A stretch of DNA of 64,000 bases, from NCBI RefSeq assembly GCF_016482785.1, contig NZ_JAEMXM010000009.1:118265-182264 (forward strand). The letters are read 5' to 3'. Numbering within the stretch: the stretch's first letter is position 1; the number at the start of each line of letters is the position of its first letter. This document shows, piece by piece, positions 1 through 8,700 of the stretch. Under the pieces are notes generated by a model. The model was not told where the DNA came from. It searched no databases and saw only the letters and a program-made list of their open reading frames with translations. Origin of the DNA: Paenibacillus alkalitolerans (GTDB lineage: Bacteria; Bacillota; Bacilli; Paenibacillales; YIM-B00363). The position numbers and the translations under genes are program-made.

Positions 1-181
1 GTTTCAAAAACAACGCAGGTTTCAGATAGTAAATTAACAAAAAGTTTTCATAGTGTAATATGTAAAGTCTTATAGCAGATCCTGCACTATAGTGCTCCAT
101 TGGCGCAACCAATTCTTGTTAGTTACTCGAAACTTCGTTAGAAGTTTTTCTTTCGAATTGTGATTTCCCGCGTTCGGGCTA
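1..181. other. Gene-free left edge of window
   Basis: No open frame with a plausible ribosome site or recognisable motif was seen here. The stretch is AT-rich. It lies downstream of the minus-strand VOC gene, so it could hold the end of that transcript or the 3' flank of a gene outside the window. No clear terminator hairpin was found. Confidence 0.4.
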
Positions 182-604
182 TTAGAATTGAACCAGAGTG
201 CCTCCCCACTCCTCGGGAGCGACGTCCGCAAACGATTGTGAAAACGTCCACAAGTGACCGCCAATGTCTACAACGGTATACTGCCGCTCTCCATAAGGAA
301 AGTCTTTTGGCGTCTGCTCGATCTGAGCGCGGTACTTTCTGGCACGCTCGCAGTGAGCATCCGCATCTTCAACCCGAACGAGCAAGGAGTGACTCCGGAA
401 ATCAACAGTGCCTGATGCATCAATTTGCCGTTTGCTCACAATGACCGCGCCGTCACCGAACATAAGCTGCGCACGGTGATTCCCTATGCGCAGACGCAAC
501 GTGAACCCGAAGATGTTGCACAGCCAGTCAACCGCCTGATTCACGTCCTCATACACAAGCACCGGCATCACCGTTTCCGGAGGCATAGAACGATTTGGTT
601 TCAA
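182..604 (-). CDS. VOC-fold (glyoxalase/bleomycin-resistance-like) protein
   Basis: Encodes about 140 residues of the vicinal-oxygen-chelate superfamily: small cytoplasmic proteins made of beta-alpha-beta-beta-beta modules, usually metal-dependent lyases, dioxygenases or drug-binding proteins. The stretch AVDWLCNIFGF followed by HRAQLMFGDGAV is typical of the first module, and LLVRVEDADAHCERA with GERQYTVVDIGGHLWTFSQS of the second. The frame stays open up to position 703. A TTG at 602-604 that starts MKPNRSMPPETV is chosen because related proteins begin with a similar block, but no clear ribosome site is visible; an ATG at 584-586 is the alternative. It is divergent from the sialidase-like gene. 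Substrate cannot be told from sequence. Confidence 0.7.
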   Translation of the reverse strand: MKPNRSMPPETVMPVLVYEDVNQAVDWLCNIFGFTLRLRIGNHRAQLMFGDGAVIVSKRQIDASGTVDFRSHSLLVRVEDADAHCERARKYRAQIEQTPKDFPYGERQYTVVDIGGHLWTFSQSFADVAPEEWGGTLVQF

Positions 605-729
605 ACTGATTCGGCGAATACCGGTTGTCAGGCGAAAATCGATAACCGGGCGAATTGTGTCTATTGTCGGGTCAAGGGCGCAGACGGTAATATGTAGGCG
701 CACAAATACGGGGAGGAGCTACATTACTA

Positions 730-1698
730 ATGAAGATTTTATCTGCGAGAAAGTCGTATATATTTGAAGAAGACCGCCCGTTTCCGTGCTGCCACGCTTC
801 AACCGTCTTATGGTTGCCGAGCGGGGATTTGCTGGCTTCGTGGTTTGGCGGGACTTGCGAAGGCCACGCGGATGTCGACATTTGGATATCGAGATGCGAA
901 GGAGGACGTTGGTCGGTTCCGGTCAGAGTCGCGGAGGAAGACGGCTTGCCTCATTGGAATCCGGTTCTGTTTCAAAGCCCCGACGGTACCGTTCATCTAT
1001 TTTATAAAGTCGGACATACAATTCCTTACTGGCACACCCGGATCATTCAATCCCAAGATGGCGGACGCACTTGGTCCGAGCCGCGGCCGCTCGTCGTAGG
1101 CGACGTCGGCGGCAGAGGGCCTGTGCGCAATAAGCCGATCGTGCTGAGCAGCGGTACGTGGGCGGCGCCTGCTTCATTGGAAATCGGCGATTGGGACGCA
1201 TTCGTCGATCTATCGGAAGATGAGGGTGAAACTTGGACGTCAAGCGCGTTGGTGCCGCTCGACCATTCCCAATGCAGGGGAAAAGGCGTCATTCAACCTG
1301 CGCTTTGGGAGAGCGGGGACGGGCAAGTCCATATGCTTCTTCGAAGCACTGAAGGGTACATTTACCGCAGCGATTCCGCAGACAGCGGGCGAACTTGGAG
1401 TCCGGCGGTTCGGACAACGGTTCCGAACAATAACAGCGGCATAGATTTGGCGCAGCTGAAAGACGGAACGCTGGCACTCGTGTATAATCCCGTCAGCGGG
1501 GACGGGGGAGCGAGAACGCCGCTTGCGTTAGCTCTGTCGCACGATAACGGTTCGAACTGGGAGCAGGTGCTGGTAATGGAAGACGGCCCCGGCGAATATT
1601 CGTATCCGAGCGTAACGGTTTCCGATTCTACATTATATGTGACCTACTCATGGAACAGGCAGCGGATCGCTTTTTGGGAGATTGCGCTGTCACAATAG
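730..1698 (+). CDS. Sialidase-like BNR/Asp-box protein, cytoplasmic
   Basis: A 322-residue six-bladed propeller of the sialidase superfamily. Four Asp boxes (S-x-D-x-G-x-x-W) are visible: SQDGGRTW near residue 108, SEDEGETW near 162, SADSGRTW near 216 and SHDNGSNW near 270. There is no signal peptide or cell-wall anchor, so a substrate would have to be imported. The start ATG has GGGGAGGAG upstream at 711-719. It heads a run of glycosidase genes on the same strand. Family members hydrolyse terminal sialic acids, but relatives in soil bacteria may act on other acidic sugars, so the exact substrate is inferred only. No sialic-acid catabolic genes (nanA, nanE, nanK) are visible nearby. Confidence 0.75.
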   Translation: MKILSARKSYIFEEDRPFPCCHASTVLWLPSGDLLASWFGGTCEGHADVDIWISRCEGGRWSVPVRVAEEDGLPHWNPVLFQSPDGTVHLFYKVGHTIPYWHTRIIQSQDGGRTWSEPRPLVVGDVGGRGPVRNKPIVLSSGTWAAPASLEIGDWDAFVDLSEDEGETWTSSALVPLDHSQCRGKGVIQPALWESGDGQVHMLLRSTEGYIYRSDSADSGRTWSPAVRTTVPNNNSGIDLAQLKDGTLALVYNPVSGDGGARTPLALALSHDNGSNWEQVLVMEDGPGEYSYPSVTVSDSTLYVTYSWNRQRIAFWEIALSQ

Positions 1699-1737
1699 AC
1701 GGGAAGGACACGGCAGCGGCGGCACAAAGGAGGTAAC

Positions 1738-1749
1738 ATGGCAAAATGA
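1738..1749 (+). other. Three-codon minicistron (M-A-K-stop) overlapping the GH29 start
   Basis: A strong AAAGGAGGT at 1726-1734 is spaced best for an ATG at 1738. That frame reads Met-Ala-Lys and stops at TGA 1747-1749, overlapping the ATG of the fucosidase gene at 1746 as ATGA. Ribosomes could therefore initiate at 1738 and re-initiate at 1746. Function is inferred; it may also be chance. Confidence 0.4.
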
Positions 1750-3218
1750 CGCAAACGGGCGATACGGAAGCGATCAAGAGGGCGGCGCTGGTGAAGCCGT
1801 CGGAGAGGCAATTGGCTTGGCAGGAGATGGAGTTTTACGCGTTCATTCATTTTACGGTAAACACTTTTACGGATAGAGAATGGGGGCTTGGAGACGAAGA
1901 TCCGGCGATATTCAATCCTGTCGAATTCAATGCGGATCAATGGGTCGACGTATGCAAATCCGCGGGCATGAAGGGGCTTATTCTAACTTGCAAGCATCAT
2001 GACGGCTTTTGCCTGTGGCCGAGCAGGTACACCGATCATTCGGTGAAGAACAGCCCGTGGAGAGGCGGCAAAGGGGACGTCGTGAAGGAAGCGGCCGACG
2101 CTTGCCGAAGAGGTGGAATCAAGTTCGGAATCTACGTATCCCCATGGGACCGGCACGAACGCACCTACGGTGATTCGCCGAGATATAACGAGTTTTTCAA
2201 AAATCAGTTGAGAGAGCTATTGACCGATTACGGCGATATTTTCTGCGTCTGGTTTGACGGCGCTTGCGGGGAAGGACCGAACGGGAAAAGGCAGGAGTAC
2301 GACTGGGACGGCTACTATGAAGTGATCCGGGAGCTGCAGCCGAACGCCGTCATTTCCGTTTGCGGTCCCGATGTGCGCTGGTGCGGTAACGAAGCCGGTC
2401 ATACGAGACAATCCGAATGGAGCGTAGTGCCTGCCCAATTGCAGGACAACGAGAAAATTCAGAAGAAGTCGCAACAAATCGATGACGGACAGTTTTCAAA
2501 AAGGGTCGACACGCAAGACAGCGATTTGGGCAGCAGACAAGTGATTAAAAATGTCCGCGAACTGATATGGTATCCGGCGGAAGTGAACACGTCGATCAGG
2601 CCGGGCTGGTTTTACCACGCTTCGGAGGACGACAAGGTCCGCCCCCTGGACGAACTGCTGAACATTTACTACGGATCCGTCGGAGGTAATGCCAATTTCC
2701 TGCTCAACCTTCCGCCGGACAAGCGAGGTCTTATTCACGAGAACGACGCAGAGCGGTTGAAGCAGCTGGGAAAAGCGATCAGCGAAACGTTCGAAATCAA
2801 TCTGACGGAACGTGCCGCAGCCCGCGCGACGGATACGTTGGACGAAGAGAGAGACGCAAACAACATTTTTGACGGAAGCTGCGACACGTACTGGTGTCCG
2901 TCCGAAGGAACCGAGCAAGCGGAAATAGAGATCGACCTGAATGAACTGCAAACCTTCAACACAATCGTCTTGATGGAGCATTTGAAATCAGGTCAAAGAA
3001 TCGAAAGCTTTACTCTCGAATGCAAGGAAGGGGATGGCTGGCGCGAAATATACCGGGGAACGGTTGTCGGATATAAGCGCATTTGCCGGTTCGACACTGT
3101 GACGAGCAGATATATAAGACTAACGATAACCGAGTCGAGATGGTGCCCGACTTTGTCGAGCTTCGGGGTGTACTTAGGCGGTGGAGGAGGTATGGAGCGT
3201 GGCCGAATTTCATTATAA
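1746..3218 (+). CDS. Alpha-L-fucosidase, GH29, with C-terminal F5/8-type carbohydrate-binding domain
   Basis: A 490-residue protein that should hydrolyse terminal alpha-L-fucose by a retaining mechanism. The GH29 barrel occupies about residues 20-340: KHHDGFCLW near 83 is a family hallmark, and the Asp of VWFDGACGEGP near 171 sits where the nucleophile is found. Residues from about 360 to the end form a discoidin-like (F5/8 C) sandwich, with NIFDGSCDTYWCP at its start and SRYIRLTI near its end. No signal peptide is present, which suggests cytoplasmic action on imported oligosaccharide. The 3' end overlaps the GH35 gene by 20 bases, so the two are translationally linked. A second GH29 enzyme lies at 7037. 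Confidence 0.9.
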   Translation: MTQTGDTEAIKRAALVKPSERQLAWQEMEFYAFIHFTVNTFTDREWGLGDEDPAIFNPVEFNADQWVDVCKSAGMKGLILTCKHHDGFCLWPSRYTDHSVKNSPWRGGKGDVVKEAADACRRGGIKFGIYVSPWDRHERTYGDSPRYNEFFKNQLRELLTDYGDIFCVWFDGACGEGPNGKRQEYDWDGYYEVIRELQPNAVISVCGPDVRWCGNEAGHTRQSEWSVVPAQLQDNEKIQKKSQQIDDGQFSKRVDTQDSDLGSRQVIKNVRELIWYPAEVNTSIRPGWFYHASEDDKVRPLDELLNIYYGSVGGNANFLLNLPPDKRGLIHENDAERLKQLGKAISETFEINLTERAAARATDTLDEERDANNIFDGSCDTYWCPSEGTEQAEIEIDLNELQTFNTIVLMEHLKSGQRIESFTLECKEGDGWREIYRGTVVGYKRICRFDTVTSRYIRLTITESRWCPTLSSFGVYLGGGGGMERGRISL

Positions 3219-4953
3219 AGGCACGCAATTCATGTACGACGGAAAACCGGTCCGCCTCATATCGGGGGCGATGCATTACTTCCGGATCGTGCCGGAGTAT
3301 TGGTCCGACCGGCTGCAAAAATTGAAGGCGTGCGGCTTTAATACGGTGGAGACATACGTTCCGTGGAATTTTCACGAGCCGAAACCGGGACAATTTCGTT
3401 TCGACGGCATGGCGGATATCGAACGTTTCATCCGGACTGCGGGCGATCTCGGATTGTTCGTCATCGTACGTCCGAGCCCTTATATTTGCGCGGAATGGGA
3501 GTTCGGCGGACTGCCCTCGTGGCTTCTTGCCGATCCCGATATGAGATTGCGCTGTTACGATCATAAGTTTCTCGCGCGGGTAGACGCATATTACGACGTG
3601 CTCCTGCCGAGATTGAAGCCGCTCTTGTGCACGAACGGCGGCCCGATCATAGCGATGCAAGTCGAGAACGAATACGGGAGCTACGGCAACGATGCCCGAT
3701 ACTTGGAATATTTGCGTCAAGGCATGATAGAACGAGGCATGGACGTGCTGCTGTTCACGTCCGACGGGCCGACCGACGCGATGCTCCAAGCCGGTACCGT
3801 CCCCGGAACGCTGGCGACGGTCAATTTCGGGTCCGGGCCGCGGCACGCTTTCGAGAAGCTGCGGGAGTACCAACCGGATGCGCCGCTCATGTGCATGGAG
3901 TATTGGAACGGGTGGTTCGATCATTGGGGCGATAACCACCATACCCGCGACGCCGCCGATGTCGCGACGGTGTTTGAAGAGATGCTCAAAGAGAACGCTT
4001 CTGTCAATTTTTACATGTTTCACGGCGGCACCAATTTCGGTTTTTACAACGGGGCTAACTGCCAACAAAAGGACCAATACGAGCCGACCATTACGAGCTA
4101 CGACTACGACGTGCTGCTGAGCGAATCGGGTGAGCCGACGGAAAAGTTTTACACGGTGCGCGAAGCCATTTCCCGTTACAGCAATATCGGCGAGTTGAAG
4201 CTGCCCGACCCGATCGGCAAGAAGGCGTACGGCCGCGTGGCAATGAGCGGACAAACGGCGTTGTTTTCACAGCTGGACCGGCTGTCGCACGCAGTCCGCA
4301 TGACGAATCCCGAGCCGATGGAGAAGCTTGGCCAGGGTTACGGTTTTATCCTCTATACGACCGGAATCTCCGGTCCGAGAGAAAATCAGGAATTGGTCGT
4401 TCAAGAGGTGCGGGACCGCGCTCTCGTATTTGTCGACGGACGGTATCAAGGGGTGCTCGAACGCGGGAACAAGGATGCGGCGGTTTCGTTCGCGGTTCGG
4501 CCGGAGGGCGCTGAAATAAGCATCTTGGTCGAGAATATGGGCCGCGTCAATTACGGGCCGTATCTCAGGGATATGAAAGGCATAACCGAAGGCGTAAGAC
4601 ACGGCTTCCAGTTTTTGTTCGACTGGACGATCCGCACGCTTCCGCTTGACGACGTATCCAAGCTGGGTTACGAGCCGCTCGGCGCGCAGCTTGCGCCGTC
4701 TTTCTTCCGGGGGACGCTTCATATTGACGAACATGAACCGTCTGATACTTTCCTCGATATGGACGGTTGGACCAAAGGAGTCGTATTTATTAACGGCTTC
4801 AACCTCGGACGTTATTGGAACAAAGGACCCCAGCGGACGTTGTACGTGCCGGCGCCGCTGCTGCGGCAAGGGGACAATGAAATCGTAATATTCGAGCTTC
4901 ATGAGACCCGCCAAACCGCCGTCACGTTCGCGGATTGCCCGGATCTCGGCTGA
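3199..4953 (+). CDS. Beta-galactosidase, GH35
   Basis: A 584-residue GH35 enzyme expected to release terminal beta-galactose. The N-terminal barrel carries ISGAMHYFRI near residue 21, ETYVPWNFHEP near 51, the acid/base Glu in VENEYGSYG near 158 and the nucleophile Glu in CMEYWNGWF near 234. The C-terminal part has the beta-sandwich features of GH35, including FINGFNLGRYW. It has no signal peptide. A GTG at 3199 is chosen because GGAGGAGGT at 3183-3191 is seven bases upstream; an in-frame GTG at 3181 has no ribosome site of its own. It overlaps the preceding fucosidase, so the pair forms one transcript. Confidence 0.9.
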   Translation: MAEFHYKGTQFMYDGKPVRLISGAMHYFRIVPEYWSDRLQKLKACGFNTVETYVPWNFHEPKPGQFRFDGMADIERFIRTAGDLGLFVIVRPSPYICAEWEFGGLPSWLLADPDMRLRCYDHKFLARVDAYYDVLLPRLKPLLCTNGGPIIAMQVENEYGSYGNDARYLEYLRQGMIERGMDVLLFTSDGPTDAMLQAGTVPGTLATVNFGSGPRHAFEKLREYQPDAPLMCMEYWNGWFDHWGDNHHTRDAADVATVFEEMLKENASVNFYMFHGGTNFGFYNGANCQQKDQYEPTITSYDYDVLLSESGEPTEKFYTVREAISRYSNIGELKLPDPIGKKAYGRVAMSGQTALFSQLDRLSHAVRMTNPEPMEKLGQGYGFILYTTGISGPRENQELVVQEVRDRALVFVDGRYQGVLERGNKDAAVSFAVRPEGAEISILVENMGRVNYGPYLRDMKGITEGVRHGFQFLFDWTIRTLPLDDVSKLGYEPLGAQLAPSFFRGTLHIDEHEPSDTFLDMDGWTKGVVFINGFNLGRYWNKGPQRTLYVPAPLLRQGDNEIVIFELHETRQTAVTFADCPDLG

Positions 4954-5075
4954 CAACGGCCGAACGGCCGAAGCGGAAAAAAGAAAACAAGTCGATTTTT
5001 GTTAATTGCGCAATGCCGGTAAACGGAGTATAGGTGGTTGTGAGCCATTTTGCCAAAGAGAGGATGACGGAGAAG

Positions 5076-5939
5076 ATGAAAATAGGCCTCAGCACATACA
5101 GCCTGCAGCAAGAGTTGGACAAGAAACGCTTGACTGTCGTCGATGCGGTCCGTTGGATCGCGGAGCAGGGCGGAGAGCATGTGGAAATCGTTCCGATCGG
5201 GTACAGCTTGATCGACGAGCCCGGCTTGATCGACCGGATTCGAAAGGCGGCGGAAGAAGAAGGCATCGACATCTCGAACTACGCGGTGGGGGCCGATTTC
5301 ACGAAGGAAGATTCCGAAGCGTACGAGAACGAGATTCGCGTCGTAATGAAGCATGTAGACGCCGCTCATGCGCTCGGCGTGACCAGGATGCGGCACGACG
5401 TCGCGTTCCGTCCGCCTGCGGAAGGCACCGTCGCCAGGTTCGAAGCGGATTTGCCGAAGCTCGTCGAAGCTTGCCGCCGCATCGCGGATTACGCGGCGCA
5501 GTTCGGCATCACGACGAGCGTGGAAAACCACGGATACTATATTCAGTCGAGCGAACGCGTCCGTAGATTGATTCACGAGACGAACCGCGGCAATTTCAAG
5601 ACTACGCTCGATATCGGTAATTTCCTGTGCGTCGATGAAGACCCGGTGAGCGCGGTCATGAACAATATTTCATATGCGTCGATGGTTCACGCGAAAGATT
5701 TTTACCGCCGCCCCGCCTCCCGCAATCCGGGGGAAGGCTGGTTTCGTTCCGCCCACGGGAACTATTTGCGGGGCGCGATCGTCGGGCAAGGCGACATCGA
5801 CATGCCTGAAGTGTTCCGAGTGCTGAAAAGCTCCGGATATGACGGTTACCTGTCTATCGAATTCGAGGGCATGGAAGACTGCAAAACGGCATCCCGCATC
5901 GCTATGGCGAACGCTCGCAGATTGTGGGATGAAGCGTAA
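5076..5939 (+). CDS. Sugar phosphate isomerase/epimerase (AP endonuclease 2-like TIM barrel), paralogue 1
   Basis: A 287-residue xylose-isomerase-like TIM barrel. Metal-ligand type motifs are visible: SVENHG (Glu), TTLDIGNF (Asp), VHAKDF (His) and IEFEGMED (Glu), a pattern seen in sugar isomerases and in inosose or 3-keto-sugar enzymes. The ATG at 5076 is chosen by comparison with its paralogue at 23325, which starts with the same MKIGLSTYSL; in-frame starts at 5034 (GTG) and 5064 (ATG) are possible. It is followed by a Gfo/Idh/MocA oxidoreductase gene, a pairing common in oxidation-isomerisation routes for uncommon sugars. The actual substrate is unknown. Confidence 0.75.
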   Translation: MKIGLSTYSLQQELDKKRLTVVDAVRWIAEQGGEHVEIVPIGYSLIDEPGLIDRIRKAAEEEGIDISNYAVGADFTKEDSEAYENEIRVVMKHVDAAHALGVTRMRHDVAFRPPAEGTVARFEADLPKLVEACRRIADYAAQFGITTSVENHGYYIQSSERVRRLIHETNRGNFKTTLDIGNFLCVDEDPVSAVMNNISYASMVHAKDFYRRPASRNPGEGWFRSAHGNYLRGAIVGQGDIDMPEVFRVLKSSGYDGYLSIEFEGMEDCKTASRIAMANARRLWDEA

Positions 5940-5972
5940 GCGCAACACTGAATAATAAGGGGAGTGGAGAGA

Positions 5973-7040
5973 TTGTCCAAACTGAAAATAGCCGTGATCG
6001 GCGCCGGATCGATTTCCGACCTGCATCTGCAAGCATACGAAAAAAATCCCGAGGTTGAGATATACGCGATCTGCGACTTGAATGAAGCGCGCGCGAAGGA
6101 AAAAGCGGATAAATACGGAGCGTCCAAAGTGTTCACCGACTACCGCGAGCTGCTGGCGCAGCCCGAAATTCATGCTGTCAGCGTCTGCACATGGAACAAT
6201 TCCCATGCCGCGATCAGCATCGCCGCATTGGACGCCGGCAAACACGTGCTTTGCGAAAAACCGCTGTGTCAGACGGTTGAGGAAGCGCTGGAGGTAGAGA
6301 AGGCGGTACGCCGAAGCGGCCGCCTGCTGCAGGTCGGCTTCGTGCGCCGGTACAGCAGCAACACTCAAGTGTTGAAGCAATTTATCGATCAAGGGGAGCT
6401 CGGCGACATTTATTACGCGAAAGCATCGTGCCTTCGCCGTCTTGGAAATCCGGGAGGCTGGTTTTCCGATAAGGATCGCTCCGGCGGAGGGCCGGTCATC
6501 GATCTAGGCGTGCACATCATCGATGTTTGTTGGTATTTGATGGGCAGACCGAAGGTGAAATCCGTGTCGGCGAACGCGTATAACAAGCTAGGCAACCGGT
6601 CCAACATCCGGAATTTGTCTTTCTACAAGGCCGCAGACTATGACGCCGCCCGAAACGATGTCGAAGACATGGCCAACGCCGTCATCCGCTTCGAGAACGG
6701 CGCCAGCCTTATGATCGACGTAAGCTTTACGCTTCATGCGAAACAAGACGAGCTGTACGTGAAGCTTTACGGCGACAGAGGCGGCGCGGAGCTCGAACCG
6801 GAATTGCAGCTCGTGTCGGAGAAGTACGATACGATATTGAACGTGTCTCCTCAGGTCGACCACAAATCGTTTGATTTCATGGGGGCCTTTTCAAACGAAA
6901 TCAATCACTTTATCGACAGCTCTCTGGGCCGCAAAGAAACGCTCAGCCCGGTAGAGGACGGCGTGGAGCTGATGAAAATATTGTGCGCGATATACGAATC
7001 GGCACGCGAAGGCCGCGAAATTCAATTAGGGGGTGAATGA
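5973..7040 (+). CDS. Gfo/Idh/MocA-family NAD(P)-dependent oxidoreductase
   Basis: A 355-residue sugar or cyclitol dehydrogenase. The N-terminal Rossmann motif is AVIGAGSISDLHLQAY, and the family signature CEKPLCQTVEEALE lies near residue 93. The catalytic region contains GGPVIDLGVHIIDVCWYLMG, in which the Asp and His are typical of the second domain. A TTG at 5973 with AAGGGGA at 5957-5963 is preferred; a GTG at 5964 is in frame but too close to that site. The stop codon overlaps the next ATG (ATGA), so it is coupled to the second fucosidase. Family enzymes oxidise secondary hydroxyls of sugars; the substrate here is not defined. Confidence 0.8.
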   Translation: MSKLKIAVIGAGSISDLHLQAYEKNPEVEIYAICDLNEARAKEKADKYGASKVFTDYRELLAQPEIHAVSVCTWNNSHAAISIAALDAGKHVLCEKPLCQTVEEALEVEKAVRRSGRLLQVGFVRRYSSNTQVLKQFIDQGELGDIYYAKASCLRRLGNPGGWFSDKDRSGGGPVIDLGVHIIDVCWYLMGRPKVKSVSANAYNKLGNRSNIRNLSFYKAADYDAARNDVEDMANAVIRFENGASLMIDVSFTLHAKQDELYVKLYGDRGGAELEPELQLVSEKYDTILNVSPQVDHKSFDFMGAFSNEINHFIDSSLGRKETLSPVEDGVELMKILCAIYESAREGREIQLGGE

Positions 7041-8446
7041 CCGTGGGCGAAAACAATAACGCAGTCGAACTGGACAAGGAAGAACAAGTCGTCGAGACGG
7101 GCGTGCATAATTTCAGCAAAGAAGAAGAATGGGTGAAGCCCGATAATCCGATGCTTCTGGAACGATTGGAGTGGTTCAAGGATCAGAAGCTCGGCTTTAT
7201 GATGCACTGGGGGCCTTATTCCCAGCTCGGCTTAGTGGAGTCCTGGGCGCTAAGCGACGAAGACGGAGAATGGTCGCGCAACGATATCGATTGGATCAGC
7301 GATATGGAGGAATTCAAGCGCCAATACTTTGATTTAAATAAGACGTTCAACCCGGTCCGGTTTCAACCCGAACTGTGGGCGGATTTGGCGGCAGACAGCG
7401 GGTTCAAATATTTGCTGTTCACAACGAAGCACCACGACGGCTTCTGCATGTGGGACACCCATACGACCGATTACCGCATTACCGGAAAGGATTGCCCGTT
7501 CCACACTCATAAATATGCCGATATTTGCAGAAATTTATTCGACGCGTTCAGAGATAAGGGGTTGGCCGTTGCCGCCTACTTCTCGAAAGCGGACTGGCAC
7601 ACGCCCTATTACTGGGCTCCGGGCATGGAACGCGGGCGGAACATGTGGCGGGGACCGTCCTACGACCCGAAAGAGTATCCGTGGCTGTGGGAGAAGTTCG
7701 TGCAATTCACTCACGATCAAATCATGGAATTGATGACCCGGTACGGCCGGATCGACGTGCTTTGGCTGGATGCCGGGTGGGTTCGGGCCGGGCGGAGAGG
7801 GCAGGACATCAGGCTCGGCGAAGTTGTCGGGAAGGCGCGCCGGCTTCAGCCGTGGCTGCTTTCCGCGGACCGTACGGTCGGAGGTCCTTATGAGAATATC
7901 GTGACGCCTGAGCAGACGATTCCGGAAGGACCGATGAACATTCCTTGGGAAAGCTGCATCACGATGGGCACCTCCTTCTCCTTCCGCTACGAAGATAAAT
8001 ATAAAACAGCCAGGCAGCTCGTTCACATCCTGCTCGAAGTCGTCGCCAAGGGTGGAAATTTGGCGCTCAACGTCGGGCCTCAGCCGGACGGCCGACTTCC
8101 GGAAGGGGCGATTCAAAGAATGAAAGAGCTCGGCGCTTGGTTGAAAGTGTACGGCGAAGGGGTGTACGGTACAAGGATTTGCGCGCCGTATTTCACGGGC
8201 GAGTGGGCGTTCACACGTAAAGAAAATACCGTGTACGCATTCCGGCTTTATAAAAATTCCGACAAACCTGTCGAATCCGACATCACCATCCCATACGCAG
8301 GCAAGGTCGGGCGAGTCGAACAAGTGGGAACGAACCGTGTCTTGGAATTCCGAGGAACCGATGAAGGAATCGGCATTCAACTTCCGGCATCCGAAGCATC
8401 GGGGCAAACGCCGATCGCCCATGTATTCAGGATGACAATCGAATAA
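7037..8446 (+). CDS. Alpha-L-fucosidase-like GH29 enzyme, second copy
   Basis: A 469-residue GH29 protein without signal peptide. The barrel shows MMHWGPYSQLG near residue 55, TKHHDGFCMWDT near 133 and VLWLDAGW with the probable nucleophile Asp near 240. It differs strongly from the first GH29 enzyme and lacks a discoidin domain, ending in a short beta-sandwich. The two may therefore prefer different linkages; GH29 contains both broad and alpha-1,3/1,4-specific enzymes. Translation is coupled to the upstream oxidoreductase by an ATGA overlap, with AGGGGGTG just before it. It is the last gene of the first transcript, being followed by a clear terminator. Confidence 0.85.
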   Translation: MTVGENNNAVELDKEEQVVETGVHNFSKEEEWVKPDNPMLLERLEWFKDQKLGFMMHWGPYSQLGLVESWALSDEDGEWSRNDIDWISDMEEFKRQYFDLNKTFNPVRFQPELWADLAADSGFKYLLFTTKHHDGFCMWDTHTTDYRITGKDCPFHTHKYADICRNLFDAFRDKGLAVAAYFSKADWHTPYYWAPGMERGRNMWRGPSYDPKEYPWLWEKFVQFTHDQIMELMTRYGRIDVLWLDAGWVRAGRRGQDIRLGEVVGKARRLQPWLLSADRTVGGPYENIVTPEQTIPEGPMNIPWESCITMGTSFSFRYEDKYKTARQLVHILLEVVAKGGNLALNVGPQPDGRLPEGAIQRMKELGAWLKVYGEGVYGTRICAPYFTGEWAFTRKENTVYAFRLYKNSDKPVESDITIPYAGKVGRVEQVGTNRVLEFRGTDEGIGIQLPASEASGQTPIAHVFRMTIE

Positions 8447-8460
8447 TGATGAGATGCGAA

Positions 8461-8498
8461 AATCCTTGGGCGTTCCGAAAGCGTCCAAGGATTTTTGT
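8461..8498 (+). terminator. Rho-independent terminator after the fucosidase operon
   Basis: AATCCTTGGGCG and CGTCCAAGGATT form a 12-base stem with a short loop and are followed by TTTTGTT. It closes the 730-8446 gene group. Confidence 0.85.
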
Positions 8499-8700
8499 TA
8501 AGCGGGCGAAATCGTATACGGATTTTCTTGACGGCTGATTTGCCCTGCAACAACAGGGATTCTCCTTATCAGATGGCGTTTGGGAATTTTGTTATATGCG
8601 TGAAAATTGCAAATTGTATTCATGGAATAAATCGCGTTAGAATCGTCCCAAGCGATAAGGCAAGCCCGATTGTCAAAGCCGGGGGAAGAGGAGTGGAAAA

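Noticed and set aside
730-1698. Sialic-acid catabolic operon
   Set aside because: No nanA, nanE or nanK-type lyase or epimerase genes were seen, so sialic-acid use cannot be claimed.
3181-3218. Possible GH29-GH35 fusion by frameshift
   Set aside because: Both genes have proper ends, and a ribosome site lies before the GTG at 3199; a 20-base overlap is normal here.
3010-4254. 414-codon minus-strand open frame opposite GH29 and GH35
   Set aside because: No family features, no ribosome site; both plus-strand genes are certain.
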